A DNA stretch of 64,000 nucleotides from contig NZ_SDPU01000020.1 of the NCBI RefSeq assembly GCF_004168035.1, positions 486,999 to 550,998 of the forward strand, written 5' to 3'. The position numbers and the translations under genes are program-made. Of the stretch, positions 51,575 through 60,050 are shown piece after piece (position 1 is the stretch's first letter; every line of letters starts with the position of its first letter). The notes below the pieces were generated by a model, which was given only the letters and a program-made list of their open reading frames with translations, was not told the DNA's origin and ran no database searches. The stretch is from Nocardioides iriomotensis. Its GTDB lineage: Bacteria; Actinomycetota; Actinomycetes; Propionibacteriales; Nocardioidaceae.

Positions 51575-53569
51575 GTGCCCACCGCCACCGCGGCCGCCCA
51601 GGCCCCGTCGGCCGAGTCGCTGTTCCCACGCCTGGAGCCGCTGCTGCCGTCCGTGCAGAAGCCGATCCAGTACGTCGGCGGCGAGCTGAACTCCACCCCG
51701 AAGGAGTGGGGTGACGACGACGCCACCGTCCGCTGGGCGCTGATGTACCCCGACGCCTACGAGGTGGGGCTGCCCAACCAGGGCGTGCAGATCCTCTACG
51801 AGGTGCTCAACGAGCGCGACTGGATCGTCGCCGAGCGCACCTACTCCGTGTGGCCCGACATGGAGAAGGTGATGCGGGCCGGTGACGAGCAGGGGGCGAT
51901 CCCGCAGTTCACCGTCGACAACCACCGACCGGTCCGTGCCTTCGACGTCTTCGGCATCTCGTTCTCGACCGAGCTCGGCTACACCAACCTGCTGACCGCC
52001 CTCGACCTCGCCGGCATCCCGCTGCCCGCGCGTGACCGAGGCGAGGACGACCCGATCGTGCTCGCCGGCGGTCACGCGGCGTTCAACCCCGAGCCGATCG
52101 CCGACTTCCTCGACGCCGCCGTGCTCGGCGACGGCGAGGAGATCGTGCTGAAGATCTCCGAGGTCGTCCGCGAGTGGAAGGCCGAGGGGCGGCCCGGCCT
52201 CGGGGGCCGCACCCCGCGCGAGGAGCTGCTCTACCGCCTCGCGGTGTCCGGCGCGGTCTACGTGCCGGCGTTCTACGACGTCGACTACCTCCCCGACGGC
52301 CGGATCAAGCGCGTCGCGCCCAACACCTCCGGCGTCCCGTGGCGCGTGCACAAGCACACGCTGATGGACCTCGACGCGTGGCCGTACCCCAAGCAGCCGC
52401 TCGTGCCGCTCGCCGAGACCGTGCACGAGCGGTACTCCGTCGAGATCTTCCGCGGCTGCACCCGCGGCTGCCGGTTCTGCCAGGCCGGCATGATCACGCG
52501 GCCGGTGCGCGAGCGCTCGATCACCACGATCGGCGACATGGTCGACAACGGGATCAAGAAGTCCGGCTTCGAGGAGGTCGGCCTGCTCTCGCTGTCGAGT
52601 GCCGACCACACCGAGATCGGCGACGTCGCGAAGGGCCTCGCCGACCGCTACGAGGGCAGCAACGTCTCGCTGTCGCTGCCCTCCACCCGCGTCGACGCCT
52701 TCAACATCACCCTCGCCAACGAGTTCTCCCGCAACGGCCGCCGCTCCGGCCTGACGTTCGCCCCCGAGGGCGGCTCGGAGCGGATGCGCAAGGTGATCAA
52801 CAAGATGGTCACCGAGGAGGACCTCATCCGGACCGTCGCGACGGCGTACTCCCACGGCTGGCGGCAGGTGAAGCTCTACTTCATGTGCGGCCTCCCGACC
52901 GAGACCGACGAGGACGTCCTCGAGATCGCCGACCTGGCCAAGAAGGTCATCGCCAAGGGCCGCGAGGTCTCCGGCCGCAACGACATCCGTTGCACGGTGT
53001 CGATCGGCGGGTTCGTGCCGAAGCCGCACACGCCGTTCCAGTGGGCCGCGCAGCTCGACCACGAGACCACCGACGCGCGCCTGCAGAAGCTGCGCGACGA
53101 CGTGCGCTCCGACAAGCGCTACGGGCGCGCGATCGGCTTCCGCTACCACGACGGCCGCCCCGGCATCATCGAGGGACTGCTCTCGCGCGGCGACCGCCGC
53201 GTCGGCCGCGTCATCGAGGCCGTCTGGCGCGACGGCGGCCGCTTCGACGGCTGGAGCGAGCACTTCTCTTTCGACCGCTGGGAGTCCGCCGCCGCGCGCG
53301 CCCTCGCCGACACGCCCGTCGACCTCGACTGGTACACCGTCCGCGAGCGCGAGCACGCCGAGGTGCTGCCCTGGGACCACCTCGACTCCGGTCTCGACAA
53401 GGACTGGCTGTGGGAGGACTGGCAGGACGCGGTCGACCCCGACTCCACCGTCGAGGTCGAGGACTGCCGCTGGACCCCCTGCTACGACTGCGGCGTCTGC
53501 CCCCAGATGGACACCGAGATCCAGATCGGCCCCACCGGCAAGAAGCTGCTGCCGCTCTCGGTCGTCTGA
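51575..53569 (+). CDS. Radical SAM protein, TIGR03960 family (B12-binding-like N-terminus)
   Basis: A 664-residue protein: N-terminal B12-binding-like Rossmann region (about 50-240), then a radical SAM domain with the cluster motif CTRGCRFC (Cys295, Cys299, Cys302), GLTFAPEGGSERMRKVI and the C-terminal region with a cysteine-rich end (CRWTPCYDCGVCPQMD). The reaction is not known. In other actinobacteria it is followed directly by TIGR03936, which here lies 5.5 kb away at 59110. GTG start at 51575; the long open frame upstream covers the DinB-like gene and is not part of it. Confidence 0.92.
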   Translation: MPTATAAAQAPSAESLFPRLEPLLPSVQKPIQYVGGELNSTPKEWGDDDATVRWALMYPDAYEVGLPNQGVQILYEVLNERDWIVAERTYSVWPDMEKVMRAGDEQGAIPQFTVDNHRPVRAFDVFGISFSTELGYTNLLTALDLAGIPLPARDRGEDDPIVLAGGHAAFNPEPIADFLDAAVLGDGEEIVLKISEVVREWKAEGRPGLGGRTPREELLYRLAVSGAVYVPAFYDVDYLPDGRIKRVAPNTSGVPWRVHKHTLMDLDAWPYPKQPLVPLAETVHERYSVEIFRGCTRGCRFCQAGMITRPVRERSITTIGDMVDNGIKKSGFEEVGLLSLSSADHTEIGDVAKGLADRYEGSNVSLSLPSTRVDAFNITLANEFSRNGRRSGLTFAPEGGSERMRKVINKMVTEEDLIRTVATAYSHGWRQVKLYFMCGLPTETDEDVLEIADLAKKVIAKGREVSGRNDIRCTVSIGGFVPKPHTPFQWAAQLDHETTDARLQKLRDDVRSDKRYGRAIGFRYHDGRPGIIEGLLSRGDRRVGRVIEAVWRDGGRFDGWSEHFSFDRWESAAARALADTPVDLDWYTVREREHAEVLPWDHLDSGLDKDWLWEDWQDAVDPDSTVEVEDCRWTPCYDCGVCPQMDTEIQIGPTGKKLLPLSVV

Positions 53570-53570
53570 C

Positions 53571-54050
53571 GTGCCCGACTCGTCACCGGCGCGCGTGCGC
53601 GTCGCCGCCTCGGCCGACCGCGCCGCCGTGGCGGGGCTGAGCCGCGCGTGGGCGGAGGAGAAGGCCGGCCAGGTCATCGACGACCCCGACTTCGACAGCG
53701 TCTTCGCCGGCTGGGCCGAGCGGGAGGAGTCCCGCCGGGTCACCTGGCTCGTCGACGTCGACGGTGCGGACGTGGGGATGCTGAACATGCTGGTCTTCGA
53801 GCGGATGCCGCGCCCCGGCGACGTCGCCTCCGGCCGGCCGACGCGATGGGGCTACGTGGCGAACGTGTACGTCGACGCCGGCCACCGCGACCGCGGCCTC
53901 GGCCGGCTGCTGCTCGACGCCGCGGCGTCGTACGCCGAGCGCGAGCGGTTCGCCCGGATCGTGCTGAGCCCCTCGGAGCGGTCCGTGCCGCTCTACACTC
54001 GGGCGGGTTTCGTGCCCGCCACGAGCCTGCTGGTCAAGCCGCTGGGCTGA
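53571..54050 (+). CDS. GNAT family N-acetyltransferase
   Basis: A 159-residue acetyl-CoA-dependent transferase. The GNAT motif A is seen as VANVYVDAGHRDRGLGRLLLDAAASYAER, followed by FARIVLSPSERSVPLYTRAGF. Substrate unknown. It begins with GTG one base after the radical SAM stop, so the two are co-transcribed. Confidence 0.9.
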   Translation: MPDSSPARVRVAASADRAAVAGLSRAWAEEKAGQVIDDPDFDSVFAGWAEREESRRVTWLVDVDGADVGMLNMLVFERMPRPGDVASGRPTRWGYVANVYVDAGHRDRGLGRLLLDAAASYAERERFARIVLSPSERSVPLYTRAGFVPATSLLVKPLG

Positions 54051-54078
54051 GGCCTCGTGTGGGCTCGAGCCCGAAGCA

Positions 54079-54133
54079 AATGGGTCACGAACGACAGGTC
54101 TGCCGGCGTGTCGAGTGTCGTTCGTGACCCATT
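54079..54133. repeat. 55-bp long inverted repeat beside the second DUF559 gene
   Basis: Perfect 18-bp arms AATGGGTCACGAACGACA (54079-54096) and TGTCGTTCGTGACCCATT (54116-54133) around a 19-nt centre; CGACA and an inner TGTCG (54109-54113) could also pair. It lies 21 bp after the 3' end of the DUF559 gene. The outer sequence is unrelated to the 58-bp family but the design is alike. It may also act as a terminator. Confidence 0.88.
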
Positions 54134-54154
54134 CCGGGTCGGCCGGGCCGACCC

Positions 54155-55066
54155 TCAGCGCGGCGGCTTGGCGACCCGGGCGAGAAGGCGGGCACGTCCG
54201 CGTGTCGTGAACGTCGACTCGGCGAGGAGCCAGTGCCAGCGGGCCACCCGACGAGGGTCGTGCGCGCGGCCGAGCGCCTGGTCGCAGTCGCGGATGATCG
54301 CAGTCGCCTCGTGCAGGACTTCGACGGCGGTGTAGCCGCGCCGGGTCCAGCCGGCGTTGGCGAGGCGCCGGTCGCGCGCGAGGTCCTTGCGCTGCTGGGC
54401 GGGGGAGCGGTGGTGGACGCCGTCGTACTCGTGCAGCGTCGTGGTGCCCTCGAGCCAGAGGTCACCCCGGGCGACGAACCTGCCGTGGTGGCGCACCTCG
54501 TGTTGCGGGACGACCGGCACGTCGGCGGAGACGTGCAGGACGCGGAGGAGCGACTCCCAGGCCGACTCGGACCGGCTGTCGCACCACTGCAACGCCTCCC
54601 GCAGCCGCGGCGCCCCGCGGCGGCGGGCGGTTGCGGCCTCCGCGAGCTCCTCGACGGTGGTGTGGCCGTGGTGCAGCGCCGCGTCGACGAGCACGACGAG
54701 GTCGAGCAGCCCGATGTCGTGCGCGCAGGCCAGCAGGGTCTCAGGCGGCAACGTGACCGGCAGGCCGGACTCCCGGCCGATGCGGAAGGCTTGCGGCAGC
54801 CGGGTCACCCGGAGGCCGGCCCGCCGCGGGCGTGAGCCGGCGTGCGGCACCGCCGCGAAGGTCGGGGTGCCCGCCGGGACCGGCGGCAGCCACCAGCCGT
54901 GCAGCCGCGCGGCGGTCAGGTGCGTGAACGCCGCGCGCGGCGGCAGGACGCGCTGCCAGGCCGCCAGCGACGCGTGCAGGTCGTCGAGGTCGACGACGTA
55001 CAGGCCGTGGCTGAGCCGGGTCCAGCCCTTCGACCGGACCCGTCCTCGGCGCGCGACGTCGTCCAC
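54155..55066 (-). CDS. Orphan DUF559-domain protein (Vsr/PD-(D/E)XK-like fold)
   Basis: A 303-residue relative of the protein at 30013-31017. The N-terminal part keeps the post-winged-helix region (RAAFTHLTAARLHGWWLPP), and the C-terminal DUF559 domain is well formed: ARGDLWLEGTTTLHEYDGVH with Glu213, Asp215 and His218/219, then RKDLARDRRLANAGWTRRGY. The N-terminal AbiEi winged helix looks shortened. No partner toxin is adjacent. GTG start at 55066. Function unknown; DNA cleavage inferred. Confidence 0.82.
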   Translation of the reverse strand: MDDVARRGRVRSKGWTRLSHGLYVVDLDDLHASLAAWQRVLPPRAAFTHLTAARLHGWWLPPVPAGTPTFAAVPHAGSRPRRAGLRVTRLPQAFRIGRESGLPVTLPPETLLACAHDIGLLDLVVLVDAALHHGHTTVEELAEAATARRRGAPRLREALQWCDSRSESAWESLLRVLHVSADVPVVPQHEVRHHGRFVARGDLWLEGTTTLHEYDGVHHRSPAQQRKDLARDRRLANAGWTRRGYTAVEVLHEATAIIRDCDQALGRAHDPRRVARWHWLLAESTFTTRGRARLLARVAKPPR

Positions 55067-55162
55067 GGCTCCAGGTTGGCCGGGTCCGCCGCCATCGTCA
55101 GCCGACGGCGGCGGACCCTGTGCACGACAGGAGCCGGACAGCCCTTGGGGACCGGATGTGGC

Positions 55163-56383
55163 TCAGAAGCCGTCGAGCGCGAGACCCCGCGTGCGCGTGG
55201 CGGTCGACGTCGACGAGTCGTCCGGACGCGTGTCGGCCACCCACTTCGAACGCTGCTGCCAGATGTGGTCGAAGTTCTGCCGGTAGTCCCAGAACGCGCC
55301 GCGGCGGGGGATGTGCACGGTGAGCTCGTCGCCGTTCAGCGAGCGGTCGGACCAGTTCTGCGAGCCGGTCCACACGTGCCAGCCGGAGGTGTCCTTGCCG
55401 TAGCGGCCGCCCAGAATCATGTACTTCGAGTGCGTGAACATGTCGATCTCGCCGTTGTTGTTGCGATCGTAGTCGGGGCTCTTGATCAGCACCCCGTTGC
55501 GCGCCAGGATCTGCACGACCCGGCCGCCGGCGTCGCTCTCGAGCACCTTGATGTTGCAGCCCTTGCGGGACAGGTCGGCGACCTTCTTGGCGAGGTAGAC
55601 GCCGCGGGTGCCGTTCCAGCCGTACATGTTGACCCGGATGATCGTCTTGCCGCCGCGGCCGGTCGCGCCGGTGGCGCCGTTGCAGCGCACGCGCTTGAGC
55701 CGGCTCATCACCGGGTCGTTGTCCTTGGTGTTGTTCACGCGCGGGTAGACGGTGACGTCGAAGTCGCCGACGGGCCGGTTCATGTACGGGCGCTTGACGG
55801 GTCGGTCGCGCCTCATCTCGTCGAAGACGCCGCGCAGCACGGCGTGCAGGGACTTTCGGTTCGTGGTCGTGTACAGGTCGTTCCACTGCGTCTTCGCGCC
55901 GAAGCCGGTGAGGTTGACCGAGCCGAACATCACGACGTTCTGCGCCGTACCGATGTCGGTGAACAGGAAGAACTTCGAGTGCAGGTTGCCCGTCGTGCCG
56001 CGGCAGGAGCGCTGGCAGATGTGCAGGAAGCTCTTGCGGTCGGTGTTCTTGCCGAGTGCCTTCTGCAGCCGCACCGTCTGGCGCGACGTCCAGTTGCCGT
56101 TGAGCAGGACCTGCACCTTCACGCCGCGCTTCTTGGCGCGGATGAGGGCGTCGGTGATGTCCTTGCGGTCGTTGGAGTACGCCGCGATGCGGATCGTCGA
56201 ACCCGGGACGGCGGCGTCGATCGTGCTGGCGATCTTGACCAGCAGCCGGTCCTTCTCGGGGAACGAGCCCCACGGGTTGTTGAAGACGGCGCCGTCTTCG
56301 GGCTTGTACGCCGCCGCGCCGGTGGCAGTCGCGCCGACGAGCAGGGCAGCCGCCGCGAGCGCGGCAAGGAGCTTCTTGATCAC
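55163..56383 (-). CDS. Secreted phospholipase D-like protein
   Basis: A 406-residue exported protein with two PLD-type repeats. Signal peptide 1-24 (MIKKLLAALAAAALLVGATA, cleavage at GAAAYK). Repeat 1 has His135-Ser-Lys137 and FGSVNLTG; repeat 2 His318-Ser-Lys320 and TGSQNWSD, so the catalytic His/Lys and GSxN parts are present while the Asp of HxKx4D is shifted or absent. It could be a phosphodiesterase acting on lipid or nucleic acid. GTG start. A close paralogue lies 150 bp upstream on the same strand. Confidence 0.9.
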   Translation of the reverse strand: MIKKLLAALAAAALLVGATATGAAAYKPEDGAVFNNPWGSFPEKDRLLVKIASTIDAAVPGSTIRIAAYSNDRKDITDALIRAKKRGVKVQVLLNGNWTSRQTVRLQKALGKNTDRKSFLHICQRSCRGTTGNLHSKFFLFTDIGTAQNVVMFGSVNLTGFGAKTQWNDLYTTTNRKSLHAVLRGVFDEMRRDRPVKRPYMNRPVGDFDVTVYPRVNNTKDNDPVMSRLKRVRCNGATGATGRGGKTIIRVNMYGWNGTRGVYLAKKVADLSRKGCNIKVLESDAGGRVVQILARNGVLIKSPDYDRNNNGEIDMFTHSKYMILGGRYGKDTSGWHVWTGSQNWSDRSLNGDELTVHIPRRGAFWDYRQNFDHIWQQRSKWVADTRPDDSSTSTATRTRGLALDGF

Positions 56384-56532
56384 GAGAGGGTGTCCCCGTT
56401 TCCTGGTCCCGAGTGGCCATGCGCGCGGGGCGGAGTCCCCCGTGGTGGTGCGTGCGCGCGGATTGCCCGAACGAGGTTAGGGCATCGGCGATCGGTCGTC
56501 GGCCGCGGGTCCACGACCCGGGAGGGCCGGAA

Positions 56533-57729
56533 TCAGCTGGTCTTGTCGTCGCTCGGGTCGAGCCACTTGGTCCAGTTCTTCCAGAGGTAGTCGAAGTTCG
56601 CGACGTACGACTTGTGCGTCGCGGCACCCGGGATCCGGATCGTCACCTCGTCGTTGCGGAGGCCGAGGTTGGACCAGTTCTCCGACCCGGTCCAGACCTG
56701 GTTGCTCATCTCGCCGCGGAACGAGCCGCTGAGCGTCATGTACTTCTGGTGCGTGAACACCTCGAACGGCGTGTCGTCGAACCCGGTGTCCTTGTTGTGG
56801 TCGAGGTCCAGGTCGGCGGTCTTCACGAGCACGCCGCCGGCGATCAGGTTGCGCACCACGCGGCCGCCGGGGGAGGAGAGGATCACGCGCACGTCGCAGC
56901 CGGCGCGGTCGAGGTCGGCCATCTTCTTCGCGAGGTACAGGCCGCGGCTGTCCACCCAGCCGTACATCACGACGCGGATCATCGTGTGCCCGTTGATGCC
57001 GGTGCCGCCGGACGCGGCACAGCGCACCTCGTCCAGGCGGTGCATCACGGGGTCGTTGGCCTGGTCCATCGACGGCATCGGGAAGAACTCGTTCTCGTAG
57101 TCGCCGACCACCTTGTGGACGTACGGCGAGGCGACCCGGCGGTCGCGGACGAGCTGCTCGAACAGCGTCGTGTAGAGCTCGCGCAGCTGCGGCGCCTCGC
57201 TGGTCGTGTACAGGTCGTTCCACTGCACGCGGGCGCCGTAGCCGGTGAGGTTGGCCGAGCCGACCATCACGACGTCGGAGGCCTGGCCGGCCTTGGAGAA
57301 CAGGTAGAACTTCATGTGCTGGTTGCCGAAACCGCCGCGGCACGAGCCCGCGCAGATCGACACGAAGCTGCGCCGGTCGACGTCCTGGCCGAGCACCTTG
57401 ACCAGACGGCGCGTCGCGCCCGAGGTCCAGTTGTCGTTGAGCACGACCTGCACGTCGACACCGCGCTGGTGCGCGCGGATCAGCGCCTCGGCGACGTCGG
57501 GCCGGTCGTTGGAGTAGGCCGCGATCCGGATCTCGCTGCCGCGCGGCGTGCTGTCGATCGTCTTGACGATGTGGGTGAGGATCCGGTCCTTCGACTCGAG
57601 CGGACCGCGCGGGTTGTTGAAGATCGCCCCGGGCGCCGGCGTGTAGGCGTTGGCCGCGGTGGGCGCGCCGACGACGAGGGCGAGGGCGCTGAGCAGCGCC
57701 ACCAGGGCGGACGTGACGGTGCGGTGCAT
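56533..57729 (-). CDS. Secreted phospholipase D-like protein (paralogue)
   Basis: A 398-residue tandem paralogue of the preceding protein. Signal peptide 1 to about 28 (MHRTVTSALVALLSALALVV, ending ANAYTP); repeat 1 His138-Met-Lys140 with VGSANLTG; repeat 2 His327-Gln-Lys329 with TGSENWSN. Both copies share the start of the mature protein (GAxFNNPxG) and the AAYSNDR segment. The Asp of the HKD motif is lacking in both repeats. ATG at 57729 gives the signal peptide. Confidence 0.9.
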   Translation of the reverse strand: MHRTVTSALVALLSALALVVGAPTAANAYTPAPGAIFNNPRGPLESKDRILTHIVKTIDSTPRGSEIRIAAYSNDRPDVAEALIRAHQRGVDVQVVLNDNWTSGATRRLVKVLGQDVDRRSFVSICAGSCRGGFGNQHMKFYLFSKAGQASDVVMVGSANLTGYGARVQWNDLYTTSEAPQLRELYTTLFEQLVRDRRVASPYVHKVVGDYENEFFPMPSMDQANDPVMHRLDEVRCAASGGTGINGHTMIRVVMYGWVDSRGLYLAKKMADLDRAGCDVRVILSSPGGRVVRNLIAGGVLVKTADLDLDHNKDTGFDDTPFEVFTHQKYMTLSGSFRGEMSNQVWTGSENWSNLGLRNDEVTIRIPGAATHKSYVANFDYLWKNWTKWLDPSDDKTS

Positions 57730-57814
57730 GGGCGTGCCTTCGACGATGAGGACCGGTGCGGGTCGGGGACAGCCTGCAGATTCTGGCACAGGGCGGCCCA
57801 CGCGCCGGAGCGGC

Positions 57815-59032
57815 TCACGGGCGGGCGGGCAGCTCGTCCTCGACGTACCGCTGCTTGGACACCATCCAGCCCGTGACGGCCTGGGGCAGGGCCAGGAGCG
57901 TGAGCAGCACCAGGGGGACCGTCCAGCCGTCCGTGAGGTCGTGGACGAGGCCGACGGAGAACGGCCCGGCGGTGGCCAGCAGGTAGCCGACGCCCTGGGT
58001 GAAGCCCGACAGCGCCGCCGTGCCGCCGCTGGTCCGGGCGCGCAGGCCGATCAGCGTGAGCACGACCGGGAAGACGGCCGTGGCGGTGCCGAGGGCCAGC
58101 GCCCAGAGCCACGCACCCCCGACGGGGGCGACCACGAGCCCGAGGTAGCCGACCGGGTAGAGGGCCACCAGGCTGAGGATCACCGGGGCCGGGTTGGCCA
58201 GCCGCGCCGTCAGCGTCGGCAGCCACAGCGACAGCGGGATGCTCACCATCGTGATGACCCCGAGCAGCAGGCCCGCGGTGGTCGGCGAGAAGCCGGCGTC
58301 GCGGTAGACCTGCGCGAACCAGCCGAACAGCGAGTACGCCTGCATCGACTGGAGCCCGAAGAAGACCGCCATCAGCCAGCCCAGCCTCGTGCGCGCCACC
58401 TGGCCGAGCCGCACCTCGACGGCGCCGCGCTCGAGCGCGCTGTCGTGGCGCAGCAGCACCAGCCAGGGCACGGCCGCGACCAGCGCCGTCAGCGCCCACA
58501 CGCCGAGGCCGTTGCGCCAGCTGCCGGTCGCCTCACTCAGCGGCACGGTCGTCATCGAGGCGAGGGTGAGCCCGACGGCCATCGACGTCGTGTAGATCGA
58601 CGTCAGGAGGCCGATCCGCTCCGGGAAGTGCAGCTTGACCAGCGACGGCAGCAGCACGTTGGCCGCCGCCATGCCCGCGAGCGCGAGGAGCGAGAGCAGC
58701 AGGAACGCCGGTACGTCGTCGGTGCGGGAGCGCAGTCCGAGGCCCACGACCACGAACAGGAGTGAGCCGAGCGTCACCCGGTGCAGGCCGACCCGGGCCG
58801 CCACGCCGGGGGTGAGCATGCCGAAGGTGGCGAACGCGAGCACCGGCAGCGTCGTGAGCAGGCCGGCGACGGTCGAGCTCATCCCCAGCTCGTCGGTGAC
58901 CTCCGCGAGCACCGGGCCCACCGCGACGGCGGCCGGTCGCAGGTTGAACGACACCGCGACGATGCCGACGAGGACGAGCAGTCGCTCCAGCCGGGTGTCC
59001 TGGTGCTCCCCCGGTCGTTCCACGGGCGCCAT
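57815..59032 (-). CDS. MFS transporter, CynX/NimT-like
   Basis: A 405-residue major-facilitator protein with 12 hydrophobic helices. The first two helices include VSFNLRPAAVAVGPVLAEV, the hallmark of the CynX/NimT group (cyanate or nitroimidazole-like anion transport), and LTPGVAARVGLHR fills the A-motif position. The cargo cannot be assigned. ATG at 59032; divergent from the TIGR03936 gene. Confidence 0.9.
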   Translation of the reverse strand: MAPVERPGEHQDTRLERLLVLVGIVAVSFNLRPAAVAVGPVLAEVTDELGMSSTVAGLLTTLPVLAFATFGMLTPGVAARVGLHRVTLGSLLFVVVGLGLRSRTDDVPAFLLLSLLALAGMAAANVLLPSLVKLHFPERIGLLTSIYTTSMAVGLTLASMTTVPLSEATGSWRNGLGVWALTALVAAVPWLVLLRHDSALERGAVEVRLGQVARTRLGWLMAVFFGLQSMQAYSLFGWFAQVYRDAGFSPTTAGLLLGVITMVSIPLSLWLPTLTARLANPAPVILSLVALYPVGYLGLVVAPVGGAWLWALALGTATAVFPVVLTLIGLRARTSGGTAALSGFTQGVGYLLATAGPFSVGLVHDLTDGWTVPLVLLTLLALPQAVTGWMVSKQRYVEDELPARP

Positions 59033-59109
59033 CGTCGCAGCCGCCCCGGACGCCGTACCGGCCGGGACCGGAGGTCGGGACGCGGGCGGTCGCCGCCTAC
59101 GCTTCTGGC

Positions 59110-59859
59110 GTGCGCGAACAACCCGAGCAGCAGGCCCCGCCGGTCCAGCGGCTGCGCGTGCGCTACGCGAAGCGCGGCCGGTTGCGGTTCACCAGCCACC
59201 GCGACTTCTCGCGGGCGTTCGAGCGGGCGCTCGTGCGGGCGCAGGTGCCGGTCGCGTACTCCTCGGGCTTCAACCCGCACCCGCGCATCTCCTACGCCGG
59301 CGCCTCGCCGACCGGCGCAGCCAGCGAGGCGGAGTACCTCGAGATCGGGATGGCCGCCGAGGTCGACCCCGCGGTCCTCGGTACGGCGCTCGACGAGGCG
59401 CTGCCGCCGGGCCTGGACGTGCTGGAGGTGGTGGTCTCGCCGGGCGGCTCGCTGGCGGACCGGCTGGAGGCCAGCCACTGGCGGATCACGGTCGACGTAC
59501 CCGTCGACGAGGCGTCCGCGGCGGTCGCCACGTTCCTGGCCGCAGACGAGGTCTCGGTCGAGCGGATGACCAAGAAGGGGCTGCGGACGTTCGACTGCCG
59601 CGCCGCCGTGGTGTCGCTCGCCGTGTCGCCGTCCGAGTCGGCATCCGACGGGGGATCGGGGGAGTGTGCGATACTCGACGTGGTCCTGCGGCACGGAACC
59701 CCGTCCGTGAGACCCGACGACATCCTGGCCGGACTGCGTGCGGCAGCCGGGCTCGAGGTGTCAGGGGCTCCGTTGCACGAGCGCCTGGCGCAGGGCCCCC
59801 TCGACACGGAGCTCGGCACGGTGGAAGACCCGTTCGCGCCCGACCGCGACACGGCCTGA
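59110..59859 (+). CDS. TIGR03936 family radical-SAM-linked protein
   Basis: A 249-residue DUF2344/TIGR03936 protein: RLRVRYAKRGRLRFTSHRDF at the N-terminus and SSGFNPHPRISYAGASPTGAA are the family signatures. In other genomes it is adjacent or fused to the TIGR03960 radical SAM protein and lies just before rne, as here; a role in RNA modification has been suggested by context but not shown. GTG start. Confidence 0.92.
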   Translation: MREQPEQQAPPVQRLRVRYAKRGRLRFTSHRDFSRAFERALVRAQVPVAYSSGFNPHPRISYAGASPTGAASEAEYLEIGMAAEVDPAVLGTALDEALPPGLDVLEVVVSPGGSLADRLEASHWRITVDVPVDEASAAVATFLAADEVSVERMTKKGLRTFDCRAAVVSLAVSPSESASDGGSGECAILDVVLRHGTPSVRPDDILAGLRAAAGLEVSGAPLHERLAQGPLDTELGTVEDPFAPDRDTA

Positions 59860-60050
59860 TCGAAGGTGACAGCTTCGGTCGCGCAGGCCGGTGACCGCGG
59901 ACCGCGTGAGGCGGACGACCTCCGTCGGGCGTCGCCGCCATCGCAAGCTTGCGTCCACCCGACCCGGTCGGGCTCGGGCGACTGACACGCTCCACGTGCG
60001 CACGGCCGGTGTCACCGGCCCGGCGTACCCGTCGGAGCCGAGGAGAGCAG

